Shown: positions 1 through 8,347 of the stretch, in pieces | Position numbering within the stretch: position 1 is the first letter of the stretch | Layout of the letters: every line of letters starts with the position of its first letter | Source: JAPPLB01 sp965204095 | Lineage (GTDB): Bacteria > Acidobacteriota > Terriglobia > Bryobacterales > UBA6623 | Assembly: GCA_965204095.1 (NCBI GenBank) | Contig: OZ241991.1 | Span: forward strand, 2,728,001-2,792,000 | Reading direction: 5' to 3' | DNA: 64,000 nt | Translations under genes and position numbers: made by a program | Notes under the pieces: model-generated | The model's input: the letters and a program-made list of their open reading frames with translations, nothing else | The model's database searches: none | Told to the model about the DNA's origin: nothing

Positions 1-1379
1 GAAACCATGTAGTTGTTGTTGTTGAAATCGGACGCGTCACCGGGTCCGAGAGGACCTTCGTATCCGCTGGGTCGGACGCGGTCGCGGCGCGTCCCGAAAT
101 AGGAGCCTCGCGTGATTTGGTTGGGCGTCCAGGAGTGGTCGATCTTTATGTTCGGCAGCCACACGTTTTCCCCGGCACCGCCAACGATGACATGGTTGTT
201 GATAATGCCCGGCAGGGTCGGGTCGACCATCAAGCCTACTCCGTTTCGCCCCACCGCGCCGATTCGATCCTGGGGAATCACGTTGTCGCGGAATGGCTCC
301 CGGGTGAATCCCCCTCTGCCGTTGTCCATGGTGGTCGCCGGATCGAAGATCTGGCGCAAGCGGCCGTCGGGAAACACATATTCTGAAAAGTCCCCCTGTT
401 TCATGAGCGGGGTCGGCACGGTAATCCGCCGAGCCGCGTTCGCTTTGCCCCGTCGGCTGTAGCGTGTAACGAGACCAAAGAAGTGGGTCTTTCCCTTGAC
501 GATCGGCCCGCCCGCGGTGATGGTGCTCTCGTTGATCTTGGTCGGAGACGGCTCCCTGCCGAAAAACCCTCGTGCATTGAAAGCGTCATTCCGCGAGAGG
601 TGCGTGAAGCTTCCATGGAAATCATCGGTCCCGGACTTGAACGTGAACTGCGTGACCGCGGTCCCGATCGGGTTCTCGGCCCCGTACTGCGCGGTGTTGA
701 GCTTGAACTCCTCGATGGCTTCGAACGGTGGAGGCCAGGAGTTCATGATGCCCGGACGGTTGATGAGCTGCCAGTTGTGACCATCCACCTGCAGCGTCGA
801 GCTGTTGAGCTGACCCCCGTTGATGGTGTGGTTCGAGGAGTCGCCCGTGACCCCCGGCACCAGGACGATGAACTGCTGCGGTTGGCGGATGCCGGATTGC
901 ACGTTCATGCCGTGCAGGTCATACGGGACCTTCCGAAACACGTCCTCGTTCATCACGGATCCAACCCCGGAAGTGGTTGTCTCCAACTGCACGCTGGCCG
1001 CCTCCACCGTGACGGTTTCGGTCACGTCGCCGATCTCGAGGGTCGCGTCCACGGTGGTGACGGTCCCCGTCGAGACGATGACCGGCTGCCGAGTGAATGT
1101 CTTGAACCCGGTGGCGCTTACCGTCACACGGTATTCGCCGTTGGGCAGGTTCGGAATGAGATAACTACCCACGGTAGTCGTCTCCGTGGAAAGCTGTAAG
1201 CCGGTTTCCAGCCCGATGGCTGTGATCCGGACTCCGGGAATCACGGCGCCGGTTGCGTCATACACGCCTCCGGTGATCGATCCGAAATTCCCTTGACCCA
1301 GAACGTTGGTTGAACTTGCCAGGATGCATAGCAGCAAGCTCACCAGAAGCTTCGACGTAGAAAGCAGATGCGTGTTCAT
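1..1379 (-). CDS. TonB-dependent receptor with carboxypeptidase-regulatory N-terminal domain (5' part, continues beyond window)
   Basis: The minus strand is open from an ATG at 1379 to the window edge (459 codons). A GAAGGAG Shine-Dalgarno lies just upstream of the ATG. The product starts with a signal peptide (about residues 1-27). A CarboxypepD_reg-like beta domain follows (about 30-110, with GGVYDATGAVIPGVRI and the PNGEYRVTVSATGF pattern). A plug-like region comes next (QVDG, FIVLVPGV and the start of the receptor body rich in aromatic/Gly strands). Proteins of this kind are outer-membrane receptors thought to import oligosaccharides or peptides, and they are strongly expanded in Acidobacteria. 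The beta-barrel and C-terminus lie outside the window, so the substrate cannot be judged. Confidence 0.85.
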   Translation of the reverse strand, partial: MNTHLLSTSKLLVSLLLCILASSTNVLGQGNFGSITGGVYDATGAVIPGVRITAIGLETGLQLSTETTTVGSYLIPNLPNGEYRVTVSATGFKTFTRQPVIVSTGTVTTVDATLEIGDVTETVTVEAASVQLETTTSGVGSVMNEDVFRKVPYDLHGMNVQSGIRQPQQFIVLVPGVTGDSSNHTINGGQLNSSTLQVDGHNWQLINRPGIMNSWPPPFEAIEEFKLNTAQYGAENPIGTAVTQFTFKSGTDDFHGSFTHLSRNDAFNARGFFGREPSPTKINESTITAGGPIVKGKTHFFGLVTRYSRRGKANAARRITVPTPLMKQGDFSEYVFPDGRLRQIFDPATTMDNGRGGFTREPFRDNVIPQDRIGAVGRNGVGLMVDPTLPGIINNHVIVGGAGENVWLPNIKIDHSWTPNQITRGSYFGTRRDRVRPSGYEGPLGPGDASDFNNNNYMV

Positions 1380-1833
1380 GTTTCTCCTTCAGTTCCCAAC
1401 TTGGTGTTCATTGCTGTACCGCGAAAACCCCAAGAAAGCTCTTGGTCCGAGGTAAAAGCCGGAGCAGGCGAAGTAAAGAGATGGCTCAAGAAAAACGCAG
1501 AGAGTAAAGCGTTGTGTACGAAGAGGACAACGCCAGTGATACGTAGGGAAATCGATAGGCCGGTAAGGCCGGTGCTGCGGAGGGAGACGGTCCGGCGGAA
1601 GTCCCGGGTCGGGACTACAGCGTCCTGTAGCGTCGCACCAGGACGTAGTGCACGTGCTGGTTGACCGCGCGCCAAATTACCCCCCACGATCGCCGCCCGG
1701 CACTTGAGTTGCGCTGTGCGAGCGGGGAGAGATTGACCGCCTAGACGCTACCATATCCTTCTACCGCATGCAACGATAAAAGCTCGCGATTCAGGGCATT
1801 TCCACAGATTCTGCATGGCGCATTGGGAACGCC

Positions 1834-2239
1834 AGCCTGCATTTCTCACCACGCAGCGAGACGAAGTGCGTGAGAGGGCCGTCAGGACGAGGCGCGAGCC
1901 GGGCGGAGGAAAAAGGCGCGCTCAGGGGTAGCGGCCTTATCGCCTCCTGCGGTCCTCGGGTCACGAAACACGAATCACGGCCTTTACGGTTCACCGGCCG
2001 TCAGACATTTCTACTGGAGTGAACCAGGCCCCACCAATGGTTTTCACGAATCACGAGACACGAGTCACGAAACACGGCCTTTACACGTCGAGCACGGCAA
2101 GCAAGCGCAACGCAAGCCGCCCTTGAGCGACGGCCGTGCCGCCTGCCCAGGTTTTGGGGTCACGAAACACGAGACACGAAACACGAATCACGGCCTTTTT
2201 TCGCGTGCTTCGACCGTCGGGTGGTGAGACATGCAGGCT
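1834..2239. repeat. Composite dispersed element: 183-bp family TIRs around heptamer arrays
   Basis: The left end matches the 183-bp repeat family (AGCCTGCATTTCTCACC, then the conserved GTGCGTGAGAGGGCCGTCAG block). The right end at 2221-2239 is the inverted counterpart (GTGGTGAGACATGCAGG). The interior is expanded relative to other copies by three heptamer arrays and GC-rich filler, so this is a degenerate or nested copy. It occupies most of the 1380-2521 gap, in which no credible gene is seen. Confidence 0.75.
1961..2193. repeat. Three short (ACGARWC)n heptamer arrays
   Basis: Arrays at 1961-1980, 2044-2077 and 2160-2193 are built from 7-base units (ACGAATC, ACGAGAC, ACGAAAC, ACGAGTC). Each ends in ACGG followed by CCTTT. 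The same arrays recur around 8.6, 8.75, 38.4, 38.5 and 42.4 kb. Confidence 0.8.
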
Positions 2240-2421
2240 GGATTCTCCGTGTCAAAGGTGTCAATGGCAACCGAAACGCGCCAATCCCGACTGTCTCGTC
2301 AGGCATCCTCCTGTGCACGCCCGATCGTAGCAGTCTTGCGGCAGGTGGCCCCGCTGCATTCGACCGGCTGTCTCCGTACGACGCGGATTCCGCCAAGGAC
2401 GGCCTGCGAAGATGGAGCGTG

Positions 2422-2450
2422 TTGACATACATAGCATTGCTATGTATACT
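2422..2450 (+). promoter_or_regulatory. Sigma70-type promoter of padR
   Basis: A perfect TTGACA (2422-2427) is separated by 17 bases from TATACT (2445-2450). It lies about 70 bases upstream of the padR start codon. This is the best promoter in the window. Confidence 0.85.
2427..2447. promoter_or_regulatory. Probable PadR operator (10-1-10 palindrome)
   Basis: ATACATAGCA, one T, then TGCTATGTAT forms a perfect inverted repeat. It fills the spacer between the -35 and -10 boxes and overlaps both. PadR-family repressors commonly bind ATGT/ACAT-type palindromes in their own promoters, so autorepression is the likely reading (inference). Confidence 0.75.
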
Positions 2451-2521
2451 TGTTCTATATATTGTCCGCAGGTCGGAACCGCCCGCGCCGGCGCGGTTGC
2501 CTCGCGGGAGAAGCGAAACCG

Positions 2522-2869
2522 ATGAACATCGGCAAGGACCTCGTCGCCGCCTCCGCCACCCCGCTCGTCCTCGCCATCCTGACCGAGGGCGACAGCTACG
2601 GCTACGCGATCCTCAAGCGGGTGAGCGAGCTGTCCGGCGGCCGCCTGAAGTGGACCGACGGCATGCTCTACCCGGTGCTGCATCGCCTTGAGCGGCTCGG
2701 CTGTATCGAGGCGCATTGGGAAACCTCGCCCCGGGGTCGGCGGCGCCGGTACTACCGCATCACCGAGGCGGGCCGCTCTCACCTCGCCGTGCAGCGGCGC
2801 CAGTGGCAGGTGGTGGACGCCGCGTTGCGGGGCGTGTGGCTGAAGCTGGCCCCCGTGGCCATCGGATAG
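2522..2869 (+). CDS. PadR family transcriptional regulator
   Basis: This 115-residue protein is a winged-helix DNA-binding regulator of the PadR family (short PadR-s1 type). Diagnostic features are the GDSYGYAILKRV helix, the wing motif MLYPVLHRLERLG at about residues 43-55, and RRRRYYRITEAG near the C-terminus. The ATG at 2522 is preferred over an in-frame ATG at 2450, because the earlier one overlaps the -10 box and a GGGAGAAG Shine-Dalgarno precedes 2522. The downstream membrane gene starts 11 bases after the stop, so the two form an operon. This regulator/permease-prefix pairing is typical of Acidobacteria. A perfect palindrome in the promoter suggests negative autoregulation. Confidence 0.92.
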   Translation: MNIGKDLVAASATPLVLAILTEGDSYGYAILKRVSELSGGRLKWTDGMLYPVLHRLERLGCIEAHWETSPRGRRRRYYRITEAGRSHLAVQRRQWQVVDAALRGVWLKLAPVAIG

Positions 2870-2880
2870 GAATCTGCATC

Positions 2881-4263
2881 ATGGCGAACGAAGACGCGAT
2901 CGAAGGGCAGATCTCCCAGTGGCGGGCGTACCTGCGCCGGCGGCAGGCGATCCGGGGGTCCGACGTGGAGGAGCTGGAAGGGCACCTGCGCGACCAGATG
3001 GCGGCGCTCGTCGACACCGGCCTGGCCGCCGACGAGGCGTTCCTGGTCGCCGTCAAGCGGATGGGCAACCTCGATGCGGTCTCGCGCGAGTTCGCGCGCG
3101 AGCACTCCGAGCGGCTGTGGAAGCAGCTCGTGGCGACGCCCGAGGGCGAGGGCGGGACGCGGTCGAACGCCTCTCGCGAGATCCTCGTGGTCGCAGCCCT
3201 CGCGGCCGCCGCGGCGCTCGCCGTAAAGCTGCCCGAGCTGTTCGGCTACCCGCCCATCGGATCGGGGGAGGGCCTGGCCGACTCCGATTCGTTCCACTTC
3301 CCCAATCTCAGCTTCTTCGTGCTCCCGTTCCTCGCCGGCTATTTCGCCTGGAAACGCCGGCTGGAGCGGGCGGGATGCCTGCGGCTGGCGCTGGCGTTCG
3401 CCGCGGCCGCGCTCGTCGTCAACGCCTTTCCGTTCTCGCCCGGCGGCCACACCTGGACGCTCGCGGCGCTGCACCTGCCGATCGCCCTGTGGCTCGCGGT
3501 CGGGATGGCGTTCGCCGCCGGCCGGTGGAACACCAGCGGCGGACGAATGGACTTCGTGCGCTTCTCTGGCGAGCTGTTCATCTACTACGTGCTCATGGCC
3601 CTCGGGGGCGGCGTGCTCACAGGGTTCACAGGCGGCATCTTCTCGGCCATCGATGTGGACGTCGAGCCGCTCATCCTCGCGTGGGTGCTGCCGTGCGGCG
3701 CGATGGGAGCGGTTATCGTCGGTGCGTGGCTGGTCGAGGCGAAGCAGAGCGTCATCGAGAACATGGCGCCGGTGCTGACCCGCTTGTTCACTCCGCTGTT
3801 CGCGATGCTGCTGCTGGCGTTTCTCGCCACCATGCTGTTCACGGGCCGCGGCATCGCTCTGGACCGCGAGGTGCTGATCGGCTTCGACCTGCTGCTGGTG
3901 GTGGTCCTCGGCCTGCTGCTCTATGCGGTGTCGGCCCGCGATCCCCAGGCCCCGCCCGGGATCTTCGATGTCCTGCAGGTGGTGCTGGTTGCCAGCGCCC
4001 TCCTCGCCGACGCGGTGGCGCTGGCCGCCATCGCCTCCCGCATCTCGGAGTTCGGCTTCAGCCCGAATCGGGTGGCGGCGCTCGGCGAGAACCTCGTCCT
4101 CCTCGTCAACTTGGCGTGGTCGCTCTGGCTGTATGCGCGGTTCCTCGCCGGGCGCGGCCCGTTCGCGGCCGTCGAGCGCTGGCAGACCGCGTACCTGCCG
4201 GTTTACGCGGTCTGGGCCGCCGCCGTGGTCGTCGTCTTCCCGCCGCTCTTCGGCTACCAGTGA
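2881..4263 (+). CDS. Permease-prefix (HAAS-like) multi-TM membrane protein, DUF4153-like
   Basis: The 460-residue product has a soluble N-terminal segment of about 85 residues. It matches the permease-prefix/HAAS type that accompanies PadR regulators (ISQWRAYLRRRQ, VEELEGHLRDQ, AFLVAVKRMGNLD). About eleven hydrophobic segments follow. The membrane part resembles the DUF4153 group in having paired long TM helices and no ATPase or hydrolase motif. It sits 11 bases behind padR and is presumably controlled by it. Its molecular function is unknown; a PadR-responsive membrane transport or envelope-stress role is plausible but only inferred. The DUF4153 assignment is from memory of the family pattern and is less certain than the prefix domain. 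Confidence 0.8.
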   Translation: MANEDAIEGQISQWRAYLRRRQAIRGSDVEELEGHLRDQMAALVDTGLAADEAFLVAVKRMGNLDAVSREFAREHSERLWKQLVATPEGEGGTRSNASREILVVAALAAAAALAVKLPELFGYPPIGSGEGLADSDSFHFPNLSFFVLPFLAGYFAWKRRLERAGCLRLALAFAAAALVVNAFPFSPGGHTWTLAALHLPIALWLAVGMAFAAGRWNTSGGRMDFVRFSGELFIYYVLMALGGGVLTGFTGGIFSAIDVDVEPLILAWVLPCGAMGAVIVGAWLVEAKQSVIENMAPVLTRLFTPLFAMLLLAFLATMLFTGRGIALDREVLIGFDLLLVVVLGLLLYAVSARDPQAPPGIFDVLQVVLVASALLADAVALAAIASRISEFGFSPNRVAALGENLVLLVNLAWSLWLYARFLAGRGPFAAVERWQTAYLPVYAVWAAAVVVVFPPLFGYQ

Positions 4264-4497
4264 GGTAGAGTCCACCCGGGCGGGCGAGCCGCCCGCCAGC
4301 AGGTGATGGAGGAAGGGTGGCTCAAGCTGGATGAGCCGCCCGGCGGCGAGCCGGAGCTGGTGTTGCGCCGCCTGCCGCATGACGCGGCGCGCCTGAGACC
4401 CGAAGAAACGAGCCGGCCGCCCGCCGCAGTGTTCATTTGCGCCGCCCTATCAGCCGTCAAAATGGACCTTCGAGATGTTCGTGTCATCACGTCTTCC

Positions 4498-4914
4498 TCA
4501 AGAGTAGAACCAGTCCACAACAATAATCTTCAGCCTCAGATCGGTGTCGCGCGACATCGATCGCGAAGAATGGTAATAGGCCACGAGCGCTTCGCTGTCG
4601 GCAAACGAGATGGACGGGTACCCGCTGATGTAGCCCTCGCGCCGCTCGACATCCTTGAGGTTCGTCCAGGTCTGGCCCTCGTCCTTGGAGATGGCCGCCG
4701 TGAGCGGGTTTCGCGGGTAGTGGTAGCTCGTGCCGCCGGGAACCGCCAGTGCTTCCGGCGTCGCGTTGTTCCAGAGGAAAACGAGGTCGCCCGTCTCGGG
4801 TATTCGCTTGATGCAGTTTGCCGCCGATGGTGAGGGTAGCTCGGTCGCTTCAGCGTCCGACCACGTCTCGCCGCGATCCTTGGACAACGAAGATGGTCTA
4901 TCCGGTTCTTGATC
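4498..4914 (-). pseudogene. 3' fragment of a sialidase (BNR/Asp-box) gene, truncated by a dispersed repeat
   Basis: The frame ending at the TGA at 4498-4500 encodes about 135 residues typical of the C-terminal third of secreted sialidase-family enzymes. It has two Asp-box-like repeats (SKDRGETWS, SKDEGQTW), plus CIKRIPETGDLVFLWNN and GYISGYPSISF. The homology stops at about 4914, exactly where a 185-bp inverted-repeat element begins, so the 5' two-thirds and the signal peptide are missing. An ORF reads through the repeat and gives an artificial N-terminus. The fragment lies downstream of a symporter gene on the same strand, so the intact locus may once have coupled sugar release to uptake. 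Confidence 0.75.
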
Positions 4915-4916
4915 GG

Positions 4917-5101
4917 CTAGCCTGCATTTCTCACCACGTGGCGAGACGAAGTGCGTGAGAGGGCCGTCAGGACGAGGCGCGAGCCGCTTGGCGCGCGCAG
5001 GCGTACTTGAACAGTACGTTGAGCACGGCAAGCAAGCGCAACGAAGTCCTGGCGGCCGTATGGCGTGCTTCGGCCGTCGGGTGGTGAGAAATGCAGGCTA
5101 G
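4917..5101. repeat. Complete 183-185-bp inverted-repeat element, copy A
   Basis: The ends are perfect 21-base inverted repeats (4917-4937 and 5081-5101) with CTAG at both tips. The interior folds further: GGCCGTCAGGAC (4962-4973) pairs with GTCCTGGCGGCC (5046-5057), and a central CGTACT/AGTACG hairpin is present. It has no coding capacity. It is near-identical to the copy at 58094-58276. It terminates the sialidase stump and lies about 60 bases from the end of the symporter gene. Confidence 0.92.
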
Positions 5102-5160
5102 GGTGACAGCTCCTGCCGGCACCACTCCCGAATCAAGGGCGGTTAGGATAACTCTCGTTG

Positions 5161-6666
5161 TCAGCGCTTCTCGGTTTGCTGTTTCGTTGCAGCCGGGCCG
5201 CGGAGCGCCTCGTAGGAAAGGTCCTCCGAGCCGGAGGCCGCGGGCGCAAACAGACTGCTCACGTATCCCGCAAGAAACGTCATGACCGTTCCGATGCCGC
5301 AGTACCAGGACCACGAGATTTCCGAAACGGCCATGACTGCCACGACGCTGGCCATGCCGAGAATCGAGCCGGTCAGCACCGAGACCGCGCCGGCCCGCTT
5401 GACGAAGATGCCGATGAGAAACATGCCCAGCAGAGCGCCGGTAATGATGCTGCCAAGCGCGATGCCGGCCGTGATGACGGTTCCGAACCGGAGAACGAAC
5501 AAAGCCGAAACGAAGCTGAACACACCCCACAACAGAGTCAGCAGACGGGCTCGGCGAATCCAGACCTGTTCGCTCGCTCCGTCGGAAAAATGAAGTTGCC
5601 ACACGTCCACCAGCGTCACCGTGCCCATCGAGTTCAACATCGAGCTGAGCGTCGACATGCCCGCCGCGAATGCGGCCGCGATGAAAGCCCCTTTCAGCCC
5701 CGTCGGCATGACGGACATGACGAAGGCCGTGAAAACTCGATCCGGCGGCGTATCCGGTGGCACGCTTCCCGGATACATCGTGTTGTGAGAATAAAGCAGG
5801 ATCCCCACCAGCAGGAACAGGACCCACAAGCCGAGGATCCCCACGCTGCTCAGCAGAATCGTTCGGCGGCTGTCCCGCTGCGAGGGCGTCGTCATGTAGC
5901 GCTGAATCAACACCTGGTTCACGCTCTGGTTGCCGGTGTGCCAGAACAGCATGCTGACCAGCGCCGCCCAGAACGTGATCTCCTCCGTGAAATCGAAAGA
6001 GAAATTGAACGCCCGCAGCTTGTCGTGCGCGGCTGCGGTTTCGATAAGAGCGGGCAGCCCTCCTTCTGCGGTGGAAACCGTGTACAGCAGCAGGCCGGCC
6101 GGCACGGCGGCGAAGACGAAGAACTGAACGACGTCGGTCCAGATCACGGCCCGCATGCCCCCGATGGACGTGTACAGCAGCGTGGCCGCCAGCAGGATCG
6201 CCACCGCGGCGTTGTACGAGATGCCCGTGGCCTCCGACATCACCAGGCTCGGCGCGGCGATGACCGTCCCCAGAATCAACGCCGTCTCGATCTGAAAGAT
6301 CAAGCTCGCGTAGGACTGCACCCTTGGACCGAAGCGCCGCCCCAGGTACTCGTACGCGGAGGTGATCTTGATGCGGCTGTAGAACGGAAGGAACAGCGTC
6401 GCCGCAATCAAAGCCGCCAGGGGCAGCACGAGGTACATCTGAAGGTAGGTGAGGTCTTTCGTATACGAAAGTCCTGGCAAACCGATCAGGCTTTTCGCGC
6501 TGATGCCGGTGGCGATCATCGATGCCGACGCAGCCAGCCACGGCACGCGGCGGTTTCCGAGGAAGTACTCGCTGACGGACGACTGCTTGCGCCGGGAAGC
6601 GGTGAGTCCGACAAGAGTGACGCCGGCCACGTAAACGGCGATGACGATGTAGTCAAGAGGCGACAT
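5161..6666 (-). CDS. Sodium:solute symporter (SSS family)
   Basis: The 501-residue polytopic protein has about 13 hydrophobic segments and SSS family hallmarks. These include an N-terminal SVSEYFLGNRRVPW block, a GISAKSLIGLPG segment and ITSAYEYLGRRFG, with a glycine-rich core. Family members use the sodium gradient to import sugars, sialic acids, amino acids or small organic acids. It is the third gene of a minus-strand operon, starting 14 bases after the phytanoyl-CoA dioxygenase-like gene and under the GntR regulator. The sialidase stump downstream hints at sialic acid or a related sugar, but the stump could be unrelated debris. Substrate unknown. Confidence 0.9.
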   Translation of the reverse strand: MSPLDYIVIAVYVAGVTLVGLTASRRKQSSVSEYFLGNRRVPWLAASASMIATGISAKSLIGLPGLSYTKDLTYLQMYLVLPLAALIAATLFLPFYSRIKITSAYEYLGRRFGPRVQSYASLIFQIETALILGTVIAAPSLVMSEATGISYNAAVAILLAATLLYTSIGGMRAVIWTDVVQFFVFAAVPAGLLLYTVSTAEGGLPALIETAAAHDKLRAFNFSFDFTEEITFWAALVSMLFWHTGNQSVNQVLIQRYMTTPSQRDSRRTILLSSVGILGLWVLFLLVGILLYSHNTMYPGSVPPDTPPDRVFTAFVMSVMPTGLKGAFIAAAFAAGMSTLSSMLNSMGTVTLVDVWQLHFSDGASEQVWIRRARLLTLLWGVFSFVSALFVLRFGTVITAGIALGSIITGALLGMFLIGIFVKRAGAVSVLTGSILGMASVVAVMAVSEISWSWYCGIGTVMTFLAGYVSSLFAPAASGSEDLSYEALRGPAATKQQTEKR

Positions 6667-6680
6667 GGCCCGTCGGAAGT

Positions 6681-7577
6681 TCAGTCCAGGACCCAGTGCC
6701 GATAGAGCGGTTTCACATGGTCCGGCAGCCGCTCGAACACGTCGCGGAGGATGGGAATCGAATCATAGTTCTTGCCGCCCGTTTCCAGGACCATGCGCTC
6801 ATGGTCGGGGGTGCCCCGCATCGTGGGCGTCAGATTCAACCACCAGGGCGCGTATCTGACGATCAGGGCGACACGGGATTCCTCGCTCCGGTTCGGAGCC
6901 ACGGCATGCCACAGTCGGCTGTCGTAAAAGAGCACGCTGCCTGCCGAACCCGTCACCTGCCGCTCATCCGGGTTCGGCGCGTCCTGGTCGATGCCGGCCA
7001 TCTTGCCGGTCGCCGGATTGTTGTCGAAGCGGTGACTGCAAGGCAAGACGAACGTTCCTCCATTATCCGGGCCGAACCGCGTCAGCATCCAGATGGACGA
7101 AAGGTGCATCATCGCGTCCGGATACGGCGCCTTGACGTGCGTCGAGTTCGTCGCGTTGTAGGGCCAATCGGCGTGCCAGTACCCGCGGCCGTTGCCGGGG
7201 TGGTTGATCACGCAGTCGGTGCACGAGATCCGCGCGAAGTCGCCGAAGAACGCTTCGACGACCCCGAGAATACGTTCGTCGGCCAGGTAAGGCGCGAAAC
7301 ACTGCGTGGCGTTGATCGCCTGCTTGAGCACCGCGACGCCTTGGACGCCAACGCGGTGACCGCGCGCCCGGATCTTCGCCAGCTCGGCCTCGGCCTCCTC
7401 GTGATGAACGCGCTGAGCCTCCACGACTTCGCGCCGAATCTGTCCGACACGCTCCGCCGGTATCACGTCGTCCACTACGCCGTAGCCGTTCTTCCTGATG
7501 TCGTCGACGATCTCGGGGACGCTTCGCACACCTGTGCGCAAAGCCCCGGAAGATATTTCCGTCACTCTCGTGGTCAT
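6681..7577 (-). CDS. Phytanoyl-CoA dioxygenase (PhyH) family protein
   Basis: The 298-residue protein is a predicted Fe(II)/2-oxoglutarate-dependent oxygenase. It shows the HxD motif (H135, D137 in GYWHADW), the distal histidine (H224 in RLWHAVAPN) and an arginine in the following strand (R235) for 2-oxoglutarate. The ATG at 7577 is chosen because of its GGGAGGA Shine-Dalgarno and a 4-base ATGA overlap with the upstream gntR gene. Longer in-frame starts would run into gntR. PhyH-like enzymes hydroxylate diverse small molecules, so the substrate is open. The operon context suggests modification of the compound that the adjacent symporter imports and the GntR protein senses. Confidence 0.88.
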   Translation of the reverse strand: MTTRVTEISSGALRTGVRSVPEIVDDIRKNGYGVVDDVIPAERVGQIRREVVEAQRVHHEEAEAELAKIRARGHRVGVQGVAVLKQAINATQCFAPYLADERILGVVEAFFGDFARISCTDCVINHPGNGRGYWHADWPYNATNSTHVKAPYPDAMMHLSSIWMLTRFGPDNGGTFVLPCSHRFDNNPATGKMAGIDQDAPNPDERQVTGSAGSVLFYDSRLWHAVAPNRSEESRVALIVRYAPWWLNLTPTMRGTPDHERMVLETGGKNYDSIPILRDVFERLPDHVKPLYRHWVLD

Positions 7578-8329
7578 AATTCCGATCCTCCCTCGCTCCG
7601 TGTCGAGGAGCCTTCTCCAAGCCCGGGGACCCGGTAGCCTTCCCATTGAGGAATCTCGAGATCCAGGTCGAGAACTCTCTCGATCAGAAGTTGTTTCCCT
7701 CTTCGGATGTGCAACTGCAGAAGCCTTTCGGCGCCGTCGGCATCGCCCGCCTCGATCCTGTCGACGATCGCTTCGTGCGGGTAGGGTGTCGTTCGCACCA
7801 TGCGCTCGGTAGGAATGGTGTGCGTCAACCGGAATGCCCTCCGCACGATGGCGAAGCGCTCCATCATGTTTTCCAGCACTGTATTGCCGGCCAGTTCGAC
7901 GATCTTGTTGTGGAACGCGACGTTGGCCCTTTCCGCCCGCTCGAAATCTCTTCGTTCCCGTGATCGGGTGAACCACCGAGCCTGGGACTGAAGTTGCTTG
8001 ATGTCGTTGCGAGTCGCGTTCCGGACAGCCAAACGTCCCGCAAATCCTTCCAGAACGGCCCTGACCTCGTAGACTTCCGCAAGCTCCTTGATCGATGGCC
8101 GGCGAAGATAGATTCCCTTCTTTTTGCGCCGTTCGATCAAGCCTTCTTCTTCGAGCACGCGGAGGGCGCCGCGGATGGGTGTGCGGCTGAACTGAAAACG
8201 ATCCGCCAGCTCTTGCTCGGTGATCGGCGCATCGCGGGATGCGCGGCTCGTGAACAGAATGTCCCGGATCTTGCGGGTGAGCGTATCGACAGGAGGTTCA
8301 GGATGCAAGATGGACGATAATGTACACAA
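7574..8329 (-). CDS. GntR family transcriptional regulator, FCD (FadR C-terminal-like) domain
   Basis: The product is about 251 residues. An N-terminal winged helix-turn-helix (about 15-80: ITEQELADRFQFSRTPIR, ALRVLEEEGLIERR) is followed by an all-helical FCD ligand-binding domain (about 90-225, with EVYEVRAVLEGFAGRLA and the AFHNKIVELAGN metal/ligand helix). It is first in the operon with PhyH and the symporter, and its stop overlaps the phyH start (ATGA). There is no ATG; starts are TTG at 8329 or TTG at 8308. A promoter-like TTGACG-17-TACATT whose -10 box overlaps 8319-8324 favours the downstream, nearly leaderless start. FCD regulators usually respond to carboxylate or sugar-acid ligands. 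Confidence 0.88.
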   Translation of the reverse strand: MCTLSSILHPEPPVDTLTRKIRDILFTSRASRDAPITEQELADRFQFSRTPIRGALRVLEEEGLIERRKKKGIYLRRPSIKELAEVYEVRAVLEGFAGRLAVRNATRNDIKQLQSQARWFTRSRERRDFERAERANVAFHNKIVELAGNTVLENMMERFAIVRRAFRLTHTIPTERMVRTTPYPHEAIVDRIEAGDADGAERLLQLHIRRGKQLLIERVLDLDLEIPQWEGYRVPGLGEGSSTRSEGGSEL

Positions 8330-8347
8330 TATTCAGCCCGTCGTCAA
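8319..8347 (-). promoter_or_regulatory. Putative promoter of the gntR-phyH-symporter operon
   Basis: On the minus strand, TTGACG (8347-8342), a 17-base spacer and TACATT (8324-8319) form a plausible sigma70 promoter. A TGTACA palindrome overlaps the -10 box and could be an autoregulatory GntR site. If correct, the transcript begins at about 8312 and the TTG at 8308 is the start codon. Confidence 0.5.

Noticed and set aside
1376..1687. 103-residue minus-strand ORF upstream of the TonB receptor
   Set aside because: Reads through the receptor's leader and overlaps its Shine-Dalgarno; no domain and atypical composition. The small hairpins here (about 1600-1616 and 1615-1630) are more likely mRNA leader structure.
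1961..2193. Heptamer arrays as a CRISPR array or plasmid iterons
   Set aside because: Units are 7 bases with no spacers, and no cas or replication-initiator gene is present.
5158..6705. 515-residue plus-strand frame opposite the sodium symporter
   Set aside because: Arg/His/Gln-rich composition typical of the antisense of a high-GC gene, no domain, no Shine-Dalgarno; the minus-strand symporter explains the region.
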